DNA from: Methanoculleus formosensis
GTDB taxonomy: Archaea > Halobacteriota > Methanomicrobia > Methanomicrobiales > Methanoculleaceae
Length of the DNA: 64,000 nt
Direction: 5' to 3'
NCBI RefSeq assembly: GCF_025384765.1
Contig: NZ_VHLL01000006.1
Location: 62,001 to 126,000 of the forward strand
Both the position numbers and the translations under genes were made by a program. Shown here in pieces: positions 17,208 to 26,814 of the stretch (positions within the stretch are counted from its first letter, which is position 1; each line of letters opens with the position of its first letter). The notes beneath the pieces were generated by a model. That model searched no databases and was not told the DNA's origin. It was given only the letters and a program-made list of their open reading frames with translations.

Positions 17208-19163
17208 CTAAATCATTGTATTTACATCGAGTACCGGCACGACATCCCCATCTCCGGGGATGGTGATCCCGCTGATCCCCCGGCAGTTGCCTGCAATGCT
17301 GGAGAGCGGTTTCACCACTACTTCCTGTTGGCCGTCGACGGTATCGACGACGATGCAGCATCTCCTGCCGTCGTTCTGCAACACAACGAGCGTGTTGCTC
17401 TTCTCTGCCCGGCCGAACATATCCTCAAGGCGATGCATGGGAAGGGTCTGGTCCCGGAGCAGGATCGCCTCGCTGTTGCCGATCCGGTGAATCGCCTCCG
17501 GTCTTGTCTGCGCCACCTCGACGACGTTGCTGATCGGGATGGCGCATCGCATGCCGTTGATGTGCACCATCATGACATCGATGATCGCCATCGTCGGGGG
17601 GAGGACCAGCTCGAACCTTGTTCCTCTGCCGACCTCGGTCTCGACCTTGATCGTCCCTTTGAGCGATTCGATCGTCTTCTTGACTACGTCGAGTCCGACG
17701 CCCCTGCCGCTGATGTCGGTGATCGTCTCGGCCGTGCTGAACCCGGGCTCGAAGAGCAGGCCGACAAGTTCCTCTTTCGTTGCGTTTGCTGCCGCCTCAG
17801 GCGCCATGAGGCCCTTTTCAACGCCTTTCCTCCGGAGTCTCTCATGATCGATGCCGGCACCGTCGTCCTCGATCTCGATCACGACGTTGTCCTTGTCCCG
17901 CCGCGCCGTCAGCCGCAGAGATCCCTTCGGGGGTTTACCGCTGGCTTTTCGGATCTCCGGTGTCTCGATACCGTGGTTCACACCGTTCCTGATGAGGTGC
18001 AGGAGCGGGTCGGAGAGTCCGTCCATCATGCTCCGATCGAGTTCGGTCTCGCCGCCCTCGATGGTGAGCTCGACTTCCTTCCCGTCGTGGTTTGCAACGT
18101 CCCGCACGACGCGGGGAAGGCGGTTGAAGATACGCTCGAGCGGCATCATCCGGATCCCCATCATGAGGTTCTGGAGGTCGGAGACTGAGCGGCCGACCAT
18201 GGAGAGCGCCTCATCGAACTCCTTGATACCGTGCTTCTTCGCGATCTGCTCGAGCCGCCCGCGATTGATAACAAGATCCTCCACCAGGTTCATCATCCGG
18301 TCGAGCCGCTGGATGTCAACGCGGATGTTCTTGATCTCCCGGCTCTTCTCGGCCTTCGCTGCTCGTTGCACCTGCTGTGGTGACGGTTCGGGCGTTTGAG
18401 CCTCCTTGCTTTCCGCAGGGGGGGTGATGGGTAAAGCAGCCGGCAGCGAACCTCCCGCAGAGAGGGCAATGAGCGAGAGTTCCGTGCCGGAAGCGATCGT
18501 CCTGAGCGCATCCTCCCCCGCCTCGCTCTCGATAAGAACCTCGAACGGCCCGTCGAACATCCCGTCCTCGAGGAGTTCCCGCGCAGGGACCGTCGAGAGG
18601 ATCGTCCCGAGTTCTTCCAGATTCTGCAGGAGCAGCATCGCCCGGACATCTTTCATCGTGCTGGATGGGTCGACGGCAACCGTCAGTGTATACAGCGGGC
18701 GATCATCGGCGTCTTCCACCGGTTCGGGAGTGGTCTCGGCCGGGGGTGCTGCACCGGGAGATGGCCCCTCCTCACCCTCTTCTTCGGCAAACGCCTGAAG
18801 TTCCTGAACCAGGCTTGCGGACTGCTCGTCGGACGGGGCTCCTCCCGACTCGATAGCATCCAGCATCTCCTCAATCGTGTCGGTGCAGGTGAGCAGGAGA
18901 TCGGTGAGCGACGCGTCAACCTCGCGCCGTCCGCTGCGGATGAGGGAGAATACATCTTCCATCGAGTGACAGAGATGTTCCATCGCATCAAATCCCATCG
19001 ATGCAGACATGCCCTTGAGCGTGTGCGCGGACCGGAAGATCTCGTCAATGGCGGTCTGCTGGTCATCCCCGGTCTCGAGAGCAAGGAGGTTGTTCACGAT
19101 GTTCTCGTGATTCTCCCGTGACTCCTCAACAAACAGCTTCCGATATCCCTCTTCATCAAACAT
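17208..19163 (-). CDS. cheA: chemotaxis histidine kinase CheA
   Basis: A 651 aa kinase that phosphorylates CheY and CheB in response to receptors. Domains in order: Hpt/P1 with the phospho-acceptor His in SAHTLKGMSASMGF near residue 47; a Pro/Glu-rich linker; a P2-like domain around residues 150-230; P3 dimerisation (MMNLVEDLVINRGRLEQIA); P4 ATPase with LLHLIRNGVNHGIE, DDGAGID and GRGVGLDVV; and the CheW-like P5 from about residue 510. The start overlaps the cheB end by 8 bases. No separate cheW gene is present in the window. Confidence 0.97.
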   Translation of the reverse strand: MFDEEGYRKLFVEESRENHENIVNNLLALETGDDQQTAIDEIFRSAHTLKGMSASMGFDAMEHLCHSMEDVFSLIRSGRREVDASLTDLLLTCTDTIEEMLDAIESGGAPSDEQSASLVQELQAFAEEEGEEGPSPGAAPPAETTPEPVEDADDRPLYTLTVAVDPSSTMKDVRAMLLLQNLEELGTILSTVPARELLEDGMFDGPFEVLIESEAGEDALRTIASGTELSLIALSAGGSLPAALPITPPAESKEAQTPEPSPQQVQRAAKAEKSREIKNIRVDIQRLDRMMNLVEDLVINRGRLEQIAKKHGIKEFDEALSMVGRSVSDLQNLMMGIRMMPLERIFNRLPRVVRDVANHDGKEVELTIEGGETELDRSMMDGLSDPLLHLIRNGVNHGIETPEIRKASGKPPKGSLRLTARRDKDNVVIEIEDDGAGIDHERLRRKGVEKGLMAPEAAANATKEELVGLLFEPGFSTAETITDISGRGVGLDVVKKTIESLKGTIKVETEVGRGTRFELVLPPTMAIIDVMMVHINGMRCAIPISNVVEVAQTRPEAIHRIGNSEAILLRDQTLPMHRLEDMFGRAEKSNTLVVLQNDGRRCCIVVDTVDGQQEVVVKPLSSIAGNCRGISGITIPGDGDVVPVLDVNTMI

Positions 19164-20190
19164 GATTCACCTCGAGTTGCTTGACTGCTCTCGCGATCTC
19201 GTGCGCGAGACCCTTGAGCGGAACCACCTTATCGACGCAGTTCCTGGAGAGGGCGGAGCGCGCCATCCCGTATACGAGGCAGTCCTCTTCGGCGCATACC
19301 ATCGTCCTGCCGCCCGCTGTCTTCACCGCGAGCATCCCCTCGCCGCTGTCGTTCCCCATCCCCGAGAGGATCACGGCGACGGTGCGCGGGCCGAATACGT
19401 GTGCTGCAGAGGTGAAGGTCGTGTCGACAGCAGGCCGGACCGCGTGCAGGCGGGGAGCGGTCGAGTGGATGATTCGCCCGTGTTTTTCTCCGCTCTTTGC
19501 TGCGACTCCCGAGATGACGGTATGAAACCCGGCCTTTGAGATCAGGACTGTTCCGGTCTGCAGTCCGTCTCCGTTCTCCGTCTCTTTCACGGGGAGAGCA
19601 GAGACCCTGTTCAGACGTTCGGCGAGCGATGCGGTGAACCCCTCGGGCATGTGCTGGGTGACGACGACCGCGGCAGGCAGGTCCGGCGGAAGTGCAGAGA
19701 GGAGCGTATCGAGCATCGGTGGACCCCCGGCGGAAGAGCCTATCACAACGACCGCATCTGCCTCACTCCGGCTGGCTGCAGCAGGTCTTACGATCGTCGG
19801 GAGCGCGACAAGGTTTCTGATCTTCTGGATGAGTTCGCTCTCGATGCCCCTGACGTTCGGAACATCCCTCGGTTTGAGCATGAAATCGTCTGCCCCGAGC
19901 CGCAGCGCCCGGTGGGTCATATCGGCCTGGCGGGACGTCAGGGTGCTCAGGACGATCACTTTCGGTTTCGCGCGAACTTTCGAGAGTGCTTCAAGCGTCT
20001 CAAGGCCGTTCATTCGGGGCATCTCGATGTCGAGCGTGATGACATCGGGTTTCAGATCGGATATCTTTTCGAGGGCATCGATGCCGTTGACCGCCGTTCC
20101 GACTACTTGGATATCGGGGGCGTCTTTGAGCAGATCCCGTAGTATCGTGCGTATAAAGAGCGAATCGTCGACGATCAGAACCCGTATCAT
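19156..20190 (-). CDS. cheB: chemotaxis methylesterase/deamidase CheB
   Basis: A 344 aa response regulator that demethylates receptors. The N-terminal receiver has VDDSLFIR, phospho-acceptor Asp in ITLDIEMP and Lys in FMLKPRD. The C-terminal esterase has the catalytic triad context GSSAGGPPML (Ser), TQHMPEGF (His) and LSGMGNDSGEG (Asp). ATG 20190 follows the cheY stop by two bases. The upstream in-frame codons translate cheY sequence out of frame and are not used. Confidence 0.96.
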   Translation of the reverse strand: MIRVLIVDDSLFIRTILRDLLKDAPDIQVVGTAVNGIDALEKISDLKPDVITLDIEMPRMNGLETLEALSKVRAKPKVIVLSTLTSRQADMTHRALRLGADDFMLKPRDVPNVRGIESELIQKIRNLVALPTIVRPAAASRSEADAVVVIGSSAGGPPMLDTLLSALPPDLPAAVVVTQHMPEGFTASLAERLNRVSALPVKETENGDGLQTGTVLISKAGFHTVISGVAAKSGEKHGRIIHSTAPRLHAVRPAVDTTFTSAAHVFGPRTVAVILSGMGNDSGEGMLAVKTAGGRTMVCAEEDCLVYGMARSALSRNCVDKVVPLKGLAHEIARAVKQLEVNHV

Positions 20191-20192
20191 GG

Positions 20193-20555
20193 TTATGCAC
20201 TGAGGACGTTCTTGACTTCTTCGAGGACTTTCGGAGCCTGGAACGGTTTGACGATGTAGCCTCTCGCACCGCTCTTGACGGCAAGTTTGACCATCTGCTC
20301 CTGGCCGACCGCCGTGCACATGATGACTTTTGCTGCAGGATCGGCCGCTTTGATGGCCTTGAGCGCCTCGATCCCGTTCATCTTCGGCATGACCACGTCC
20401 ATCGTGACGAGGTCCGGTTTGAGCTCCTGATACCTGGCGAGGGCCTCTGCGCCGTCCGCTGCCTCACCGACGATGTCGTGCCCGCCGGAGAAGAGGATGT
20501 TCTTCAGCAGCGTTCTCATGAACATTGTATCATCGACGATTAGGATTCTCCCCAT
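20193..20555 (-). CDS. cheY: chemotaxis response regulator CheY
   Basis: A 120 aa single-domain receiver. Visible residues are the acidic pair in LIVDDTMF, phospho-acceptor Asp in VTMDVVMP, Thr in MCTAVGQ and Lys in YIVKPF. Phosphorylated archaeal CheY acts on the archaellum motor through CheF and the ArlC/D/E ring. ATG 20555 is the better start; the TTG just upstream is the only alternative. It is the first gene of the che operon with its own promoter. Confidence 0.96.
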   Translation of the reverse strand: MGRILIVDDTMFMRTLLKNILFSGGHDIVGEAADGAEALARYQELKPDLVTMDVVMPKMNGIEALKAIKAADPAAKVIMCTAVGQEQMVKLAVKSGARGYIVKPFQAPKVLEEVKNVLSA

Positions 20556-20583
20556 CAAACACCACTCGTTGAATATTTGATAA

Positions 20584-20602
20584 AAAAATTATATATATCT
20601 TC
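20584..20602 (-). promoter_or_regulatory. box A promoter of the cheYBACD-propeller operon
   Basis: The minus strand reads GATATATATAATTTTTTTAT about 30-45 bases before the cheY ATG, in the only strongly AT-rich stretch between cheF and cheY. It indicates that the che genes can be transcribed apart from the arl operon upstream. Confidence 0.65.
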
Positions 20603-20624
20603 TCATTTTGGAGAAATAAGGTTT

Positions 20625-21431
20625 TTAATCTAATGGAGATTTTACAGACTCTGAGATGTATCTTACGCCTTTCGGGGTCAACTGCACTTCCTTCCTGACG
20701 TAGAGTACTTCAGCGAGGCCCGAGCCGAGAAGTTTCTCGTAGATGGCCTCGAGTTCTTTATGCGAGAGTTTCAGCATGTTCTCGATGGAACTCGAGTCCA
20801 TCCCGCTGTAGACCAGCATGGCCACCTGTCCGGTCAGGGGATCGATCTCTTCGCGGGTCTCGGTGTCGTGTGTCGCCTCTTTGAGGAAGTTGTAGAGAAC
20901 CTGGAGCGTCGTCAGCGGGCAGAGAACGAAACTCGTCACGAGTTCGTTCTCGCTGAGGTGGTCGATCTTCACGACGTCGAGGTTCTTCTCCTGGATCTCC
21001 CGGGACGTAAGTTCGATGCCGGTCACCTCGTCGAGCGGGATGCAGACCTGCTTCTCCTGGCTGACGAACCAGATGCCGGTCTTCATGACGGCGATCGCGC
21101 CCTTCTCCCACTGGGCGTTCTGGACGAGTACCCCCCCGCGGATTGCGGGCGACATGAAGAACGCGTTCAGCCGGTAGGCGCTGGCCTGGGTGATGATGAA
21201 CTTCTTCAAGATCACGAGAACCTTCTCGACCGACGCGATGCGGTAGACGGCCTCTCCATCCACCCCGGCGGTGATGATAACCTGGTTCTTCTTCTCCTCG
21301 AGGTCGACCACGGATTTGTAAGGAACTTCCTGCTTGAGAGGAACATCGATGCGGAAACGGTCCTCAGCGATGCCCATCGTTGTCGGAACCCACTTGCCTT
21401 CGTGCTCGATCTTTACCGGAACCGATTTCAT
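20625..21431 (-). CDS. cheF: archaeal taxis adaptor CheF
   Basis: A 268 aa protein of the archaeal CheF family, which links phosphorylated CheY to the archaellum motor. Recognised from the N-terminal MKSVPVKIEHEGKW, FRIDVPLKQEVPYKSVVDLE, and the C-terminal winged-helix-like part with KLSHKELEAIYEKLLGSGLA and LTPKGVRYI. It is the last gene of the arl operon and precedes the cheY promoter. Identification is from family resemblance and position. Confidence 0.85.
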   Translation of the reverse strand: MKSVPVKIEHEGKWVPTTMGIAEDRFRIDVPLKQEVPYKSVVDLEEKKNQVIITAGVDGEAVYRIASVEKVLVILKKFIITQASAYRLNAFFMSPAIRGGVLVQNAQWEKGAIAVMKTGIWFVSQEKQVCIPLDEVTGIELTSREIQEKNLDVVKIDHLSENELVTSFVLCPLTTLQVLYNFLKEATHDTETREEIDPLTGQVAMLVYSGMDSSSIENMLKLSHKELEAIYEKLLGSGLAEVLYVRKEVQLTPKGVRYISESVKSPLD

Positions 21432-21467
21432 CTTTTCTTCCCCTGTATTATCTCCTGCGTGGCACCA

Positions 21468-22601
21468 TCACTGTGATCTCATTGTCGCGAGGATATCCTC
21501 GAGTTCCGACGCAAGATCTTCTGCATGGAACTTCTCCCCTTTCAGTTCGCGGACCAGGCTGATATCCTCCACGTACTTCTTCTTCTTGGAGTCGGCTTTG
21601 AGCGCGGTGATCAGGTCGTCCTCGACCGCGCCGCCGGCCGCAAAGGAGACCATGTCGAAGTCTTCTTTCGGTTCCTCCCCTAACTCCTCGAGAATCTCTT
21701 CTTCCGGGACAGGCTCCTCCGCATCGATCTCATCCTCTTCTTCGCCCCCGATCTCGATCTCGTCGAGGTCCAGTTCATCGAGCGCGGAGAGTTCCTCACT
21801 CAGCGCGCTCATATCCGGCATACTGTCGTCTCCAGGCAGTTCGGGGACATCCATCGCTACCGGCGGGAGGGCGGCGGCGGGCTCATCGGCACCCCCGGCA
21901 AGATCGATCTCGGCCGTGAGGTCGAACCCATCGAGTTCGTCCTGGTGCGACTTGAGGATATCCGATATGGCATCGGCATCCTCCGCTGAGAGAAGGGAGA
22001 TCTGGTCGGGATCAAAGACCGTCCCCTGACCGGACGCTTCACCGTCGAGATCGAGCCCCTCCAGCGAGTCGATGTCGAGGTCTGCAAGTGAAGCGAGAGG
22101 ATCGAGAGAATTCCCGCCGGCCTTCGGGGGTGCCGGGGTTATGGGCTGATCGGGAACCGTACCCTCGACCGCCTGGTCGAGCATGACATCGATCTTCTCA
22201 ATATTGCTCTTTTTCTCCTCTTCAGGAGCGCGGGCGTGCGCGATCGCTTCTGTGATCGATGCCTTGAAGGTCCCGAGCATACCCCGGATGCTAGAAAGAT
22301 CGATCCCGGAGGACGGGCGCTTCGAGGTAGATGCCGGGCTCTCTGCCGGCGTATCCGGTTTTGTGGTCTCCGGTACGTCGGGCTTCTTCTTCTCTCCGCG
22401 CTCTCGAAGTGCGGCACGCAGCCTCGACGGTTTCAGTTCGGCGAGGTCGAGCGCCCCGGTGACGACGAGCGCGAGAAACCCTGCGAGCACGGTGCCTGCG
22501 ACGATGATCTCGGTGGTGGCGTCGAAGATGACGAACACGGAACCTGTACTGACGGTGATCAGGAACAGAAGCGGACGACGTAGACTCTCTCTCACTTTCA
22601 C
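21468..22601 (-). CDS. unrecognised acidic membrane protein of the arl operon
   Basis: A 377 aa protein not matched to a named family. Two adjacent hydrophobic segments (about residues 9-27 and 31-52) are followed by a basic stretch and then more than 300 residues of very acidic, low-complexity cytoplasmic sequence (LSALDELDLDEIEIGGEEED). The end is ordered and charged: KKKKYVEDISLVRELKGEKF, then LASELEDILATM. It overlaps the arlJ stop by 4 bases and precedes cheF, so it is likely made with the motor. It could be a scaffold between the ArlJ platform and the cytoplasmic ArlC/D/E ring; this is speculation. Confidence 0.7.
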   Translation of the reverse strand: MKVRESLRRPLLFLITVSTGSVFVIFDATTEIIVAGTVLAGFLALVVTGALDLAELKPSRLRAALRERGEKKKPDVPETTKPDTPAESPASTSKRPSSGIDLSSIRGMLGTFKASITEAIAHARAPEEEKKSNIEKIDVMLDQAVEGTVPDQPITPAPPKAGGNSLDPLASLADLDIDSLEGLDLDGEASGQGTVFDPDQISLLSAEDADAISDILKSHQDELDGFDLTAEIDLAGGADEPAAALPPVAMDVPELPGDDSMPDMSALSEELSALDELDLDEIEIGGEEEDEIDAEEPVPEEEILEELGEEPKEDFDMVSFAAGGAVEDDLITALKADSKKKKYVEDISLVRELKGEKFHAEDLASELEDILATMRSQ

Positions 22602-24196
22602 ACCCCCGTGAATGTCGGAATGACAAAGAATGCGCTCACGACGATCGGTGCAATGATGTAGATGATACCCGTTACCACGCAGAGGAGGCTTGTGAAGAAG
22701 TAGTAGAGGTATCGGTCGCCGCCCATGACAATCTTTCCTGCCAGTACATTTGCAATGGTCAGCATTAAGAGGATCGTTACCACGTAGGTTCGCATTGTAT
22801 CTTCGGGAAAGTTGGCGAAGATGTTCAGCGATGATCCCATGCTGCTGCCGATCGAGGCCGACCCTCCCGAGAGCGCGGCTGAGGTCTCTGTGAAGTGGTT
22901 CATCACCTCCGTCACGGCGCGGGACATCGCGAGGAGGATCTCGAAGAGGAAGACGAAGATGGCGATCATCGCTCCGTGCATCGGCACGAGCAGGACGACG
23001 AACCCTTTCACCATCATGTCGCGCTTCCTCCGAAGCAGCACCTGTTCGAGCATCGACGAACTGACGATCTTTCCGATCGCGTCCGGCGACCCGCCGAGAG
23101 CCACCGCGTCGCGAAAGATGTTCATGTACTTGTAGATCAGGTAACTGCCGGTCTCCCCGATGAACTTCTTCCAGCTCAGGGCTTCATCGAGTCCGAGGTT
23201 CAGTTTCGTCGAGACCGAGTTGATGAACGGTTCGAGGTGAAAGAGCGACTTCCTGTCGACCTCCCGGAGCGCGTCGCCGGTGGTGATGCCCTTGCCCCCC
23301 ATAATCGACCCGAGGCCCCGGATGAACGTGGCGAAGTCGTTGTCCCGGTTGACGACGTTTGCGTCGTCGATGTAGCCGATGACTCCGAGCGGCATCAGGA
23401 GCAGGCCGACAAGCAGGAAGATGATGCCCGCGTTCGCGCCGACGAGGATGAGCATCAGTGCAATTGCAACGGTTACCGGCAGGATAAGGCGTTCCAGCCG
23501 CCGGATGAAGGCCTGCTCTCGAGAACAGGGTTCGACAAGGCCGTGCGTGCGGGGGTCGTCGGGGACGGCCCGGTACATGATCGTGAGGCCGAAGATCGAT
23601 ATGGCGAGAATGATGAAGTAGGATGTGTTCAGCGTCGATTCAATCCCGTCGGGTGCGTAGATGGCGACCGAGATCATCATGATGATCGCAACGAGCGATC
23701 CGGAGAGGAGCATCGCGATGTATGCGTCGCCCCATTTCTTCAGGAGTTCGATCCCCTGCTCGAACGAGTTCCGGTAGATGCTCCTGATACTCGAGAGTTC
23801 CGTCCCGATAAAGTCGTCGTCCGGAACACCGGAGTCGATGGAGTTGGCGTAGCGGTTGAGCATGCTCTTGAGGGTTGCATTCTTGCAACGCTCGGCGATC
23901 GCCCGGAGAGCGCTGGAATAGTTCTGGCCCCATTTGGCGACCAGGCGCTGCACCTTTGCTATGTAGCGCGACGGGATGTACTCGAACCGCTCGGAGGTGT
24001 ACTGGAAGATCTCGGGCCTGGTCACGGACGATGTGGTGATCGCGGCCATGTAGGTGTACATGAGGAGCAGATCCTGCTCCATCTTCTTGTTCTCGAGGAT
24101 GGTGGAACGAAGACCGCCGAGAGATTCAATCTGCTCCTCGAACGGGATCTTTCCCTGGTTTGCCGCTCGCAGCCGTTCGGTCACATCCTCAAACAC
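22598..24196 (-). CDS. arlJ: archaellum membrane platform protein ArlJ
   Basis: The polytopic platform (formerly FlaJ) on which the ArlI motor acts. The 532 aa protein has two large cytoplasmic regions and grouped membrane helices: IAMLLSGSLVAIIMMISVAI, then YFIILAISIFGLTIMY, then ILPVTVAIALMLILVGANAG, and several near the C-terminus. It is related to TadC/GspF. It starts with GTG 24196, four bases after the arlI stop. Confidence 0.95.
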   Translation of the reverse strand: MFEDVTERLRAANQGKIPFEEQIESLGGLRSTILENKKMEQDLLLMYTYMAAITTSSVTRPEIFQYTSERFEYIPSRYIAKVQRLVAKWGQNYSSALRAIAERCKNATLKSMLNRYANSIDSGVPDDDFIGTELSSIRSIYRNSFEQGIELLKKWGDAYIAMLLSGSLVAIIMMISVAIYAPDGIESTLNTSYFIILAISIFGLTIMYRAVPDDPRTHGLVEPCSREQAFIRRLERLILPVTVAIALMLILVGANAGIIFLLVGLLLMPLGVIGYIDDANVVNRDNDFATFIRGLGSIMGGKGITTGDALREVDRKSLFHLEPFINSVSTKLNLGLDEALSWKKFIGETGSYLIYKYMNIFRDAVALGGSPDAIGKIVSSSMLEQVLLRRKRDMMVKGFVVLLVPMHGAMIAIFVFLFEILLAMSRAVTEVMNHFTETSAALSGGSASIGSSMGSSLNIFANFPEDTMRTYVVTILLMLTIANVLAGKIVMGGDRYLYYFFTSLLCVVTGIIYIIAPIVVSAFFVIPTFTGV

Positions 24197-24200
24197 CGTC

Positions 24201-26054
24201 TTACACCTCGATGTTGAGCAGCCCCTGCTTCTTGATCTTCGTGGTCATATGGAAGAGGTCCCAGAACTGGGTGTAGCCTGCCTTGTGGAGCCGTTCAAGG
24301 ATTTTAGCGCGTTTGTCGACCTCGTCGTAGATCTCGGCCCGCCGGTTCTCGGGGATGCCGAGCATCGTTGCGATCTTGTTCTCGAGGAGGAAACTGCTCC
24401 CTCTCCCGGTGAAGGTGAAGGAGTCGGTGGCGGGGTCCCAGACGAACGTCGCCATGAAGGAGAACCCCTGCGTCTCGGGGTCGTAACCCACGAGTTCGTT
24501 GACGCTGAGCATCCGCCGCACGGTTCCGCCCCGGGGGAGTTTTACCGCGCTCTGGATGATGACCAGGTTGAGGTTGTCGACGTAGGTCTTCGGGATGTTG
24601 ATCGGGTCGCCGCAGAGACGCTGGATCAGTTTCTCGACCGATGCTGCGTGAAAGGTGCTCATCACCGGGTGGCCGGTCTGCATCGCGGAGAATGCGACGG
24701 ATCCTTCCACACCACGGATCTCACCGACCAGGATCTGGTTCGGGCGCTGACGCAGAGCCGCTTTGAGGAGATCGAACATCGTGACCTCCGAGCCTTCTCC
24801 TTCGCCCTTTCCTTTGGCTTTCGCGACCTCGCGTGTCCAGTTCCTGTGGGGGACGGTCAGTTCCGGGGTATCCTCGATGGTGACGATCTTGTTCTCGGGC
24901 GGGAGGAAGGTCGTAAGGGCGTTCAGGGTGGTCGTCTTGCCACTCGCCGTCTCGCCGGAGACGAACATCGACATCCCGTACTCGAGGCAGATCCAGAGGT
25001 AGGCGGCCATCATGTAGTCGCACGCCCCGCTCTCGATCACCTGCAGGATGCTCAGGGGCACCTCGTTCACCTTACGGATGGTGAAGTTGCTGCCGTGCTT
25101 GCTGATCTCGGTTCCGTAGACGATGTTGATACGCGAACCGTCGGGGAGGGTCGAGTCGACGATGGGGTTTCTGTAGGTCAGCGGCTGCTTGATCCGCTCG
25201 GCTAGTTTGATGACGAAGGCATCGAGTTCCTTTGAGTCCTGGAACCCGACGACCGACTTTAAGCCCTTGAAGATCTTGTGTTCGATGAAGATCGGCCCGA
25301 CGCCGTCGCAGGTGATATCCTCGATGTACTGGTCGGAGAGGAATGGTTTGAGCGTCCCCATCTCGATCTTGTCGCGGACGATCAGGTACTCGAGCGCCCT
25401 GTACTCCTGTTGCGCGAGGATGATCCGCCCGTCGGCGAGATGGGGATGCTCCGATACCTGCGGTTTTGCTGGTGCGCCGATCTCCGAGGTGAGGAAGGTC
25501 CTTATCCGGCTCTTCAGATCCTTTGCTGTCCCGCCGGCAAGCAGGGACTCGTCGATCTCCTCTCCCGGCTGCTTCACGTAGACGAGTTGCTGGATGAAGC
25601 CCTTCAGCACCTCGATACGTGCCTGCTCGGTCACCGGCTCCTCGTCGAGGGCGTCGATAAGGTCGATCAACTTCTCCTCGATCACCGGGAGGATCTCTTT
25701 AACGGAGTGGAGAAACGACGGTTCGATCGGGATATACCAGTTCCGGACGTCGTTTGGGTCGGGGAAGATGTGGATGAACGTCGTCTCGTTCACCGGGTAG
25801 ATGATGTTCGGGTTCTCCATCGATTTCAGGTCTTTCTTCAGTTCGGAGAGGAAGAGCGGGATGCCGACGGTGTTGACCGGCAGGATGTGGAGGTACTCGA
25901 GGAGGTGAGGACTTGCCTTGACGTAGTCGCGTGCGTTTGCCGGGAGCATCCGGTAGAGCGCGCAGGACTCCACGTTGTTGTAGCAGTCGTTCCCCTCGTC
26001 GATGAACTCCGGTTCGAAGGGGAGGGTCACCGTTGCTTCCAGCGCCGATGCCAT
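24201..26054 (-). CDS. arlI: archaellum motor ATPase ArlI
   Basis: The hexameric ATPase (formerly FlaI) that drives assembly and rotation. The 617 aa protein belongs to the type II/IV secretion ATPase superfamily: Walker A GETASGKTTTLNAL around residue 370, Asp box and Walker B NQILVGEIRGVEGSVAF, and His box GHPVMSTFHAASVEKL. The N-terminal region of about 200 residues is longer than in crenarchaeal homologues. ATG 26054 follows arlH by 4 bases. Confidence 0.97.
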   Translation of the reverse strand: MASALEATVTLPFEPEFIDEGNDCYNNVESCALYRMLPANARDYVKASPHLLEYLHILPVNTVGIPLFLSELKKDLKSMENPNIIYPVNETTFIHIFPDPNDVRNWYIPIEPSFLHSVKEILPVIEEKLIDLIDALDEEPVTEQARIEVLKGFIQQLVYVKQPGEEIDESLLAGGTAKDLKSRIRTFLTSEIGAPAKPQVSEHPHLADGRIILAQQEYRALEYLIVRDKIEMGTLKPFLSDQYIEDITCDGVGPIFIEHKIFKGLKSVVGFQDSKELDAFVIKLAERIKQPLTYRNPIVDSTLPDGSRINIVYGTEISKHGSNFTIRKVNEVPLSILQVIESGACDYMMAAYLWICLEYGMSMFVSGETASGKTTTLNALTTFLPPENKIVTIEDTPELTVPHRNWTREVAKAKGKGEGEGSEVTMFDLLKAALRQRPNQILVGEIRGVEGSVAFSAMQTGHPVMSTFHAASVEKLIQRLCGDPINIPKTYVDNLNLVIIQSAVKLPRGGTVRRMLSVNELVGYDPETQGFSFMATFVWDPATDSFTFTGRGSSFLLENKIATMLGIPENRRAEIYDEVDKRAKILERLHKAGYTQFWDLFHMTTKIKKQGLLNIEV

Positions 26055-26058
26055 TCCT

Positions 26059-26802
26059 TTACACCTTCGCGACCGATACGGGGATGATCTTGATGCCGTA
26101 CCCGGGGTGAACCTCGAAACTGATGATGTTCCCTGTAGTCTTTCGTGCGCCGCGGACCTTGACGACTTCGAGCATCATGACGTACTTGCCCCCGACGAGC
26201 GCCTTCTTCATGAAGAGGTGAGCGTCGCAGATCGAACGAATACGGACGAGGGAGTCCTCCACGAAGGCGTAGGTGTGCAGGGTCACGAGGATGGTCTTAC
26301 CGTGGTCGACGAGGTTCTTGCAGTTGGTGAAGAACGTGAGGACGGTGTCCTGCTTGGCGTACTCGGTGAAGAGGGTGAGCGAGTCGATGACGATCACCTG
26401 CGCCTTGCTCTGCTCCATGTAGGCGATCATCCGCTCGAGCGTCCCCTGCATCTTCTCCTTCGTCCACTCGAATCCGACGACGTGCATGGGGAAGACCCGG
26501 AGGTAGCCCCAGGCGAAGTAGTCGGATATATCGAGGCTCATCGACTCCATCTGGGAGAGGAAACTCTTGCTCGTGTTCTCGGTCGAGAAGAGGTCGACGT
26601 TGAACCCCTGTTTCAGGGCGCCCCAGATGATCTGCTGGGTGAGTACGCTCTTTCCGGTGTCGTTCTCCCCCTCGATGAGGGTGAGCGACTGGAGCGGGAG
26701 GCCGTCGGCGATCTTCTTGTCGAGTTCGGAGTTGCCGGTCGAGAGGATCGTCTGGTCGGGTAACTCTGGATTGGTGCTGTCTCTCGTCTCACTCGTGGCC
26801 AT
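26059..26802 (-). CDS. arlH: archaellum regulatory ATPase-fold protein ArlH
   Basis: A 247 aa RecA/KaiC-like protein (formerly FlaH) that binds ATP and associates with ArlI. Walker A is EGENDTGKSVLTQQ and Walker B is QVIVIDSLTLF. ArlH forms a ring beneath the ArlJ/ArlI motor. The gene lies 12 bases after arlF and immediately before arlI. Confidence 0.96.
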   Translation of the reverse strand: MATSETRDSTNPELPDQTILSTGNSELDKKIADGLPLQSLTLIEGENDTGKSVLTQQIIWGALKQGFNVDLFSTENTSKSFLSQMESMSLDISDYFAWGYLRVFPMHVVGFEWTKEKMQGTLERMIAYMEQSKAQVIVIDSLTLFTEYAKQDTVLTFFTNCKNLVDHGKTILVTLHTYAFVEDSLVRIRSICDAHLFMKKALVGGKYVMMLEVVKVRGARKTTGNIISFEVHPGYGIKIIPVSVAKV

Positions 26803-26814
26803 CTCTCTTCGACC

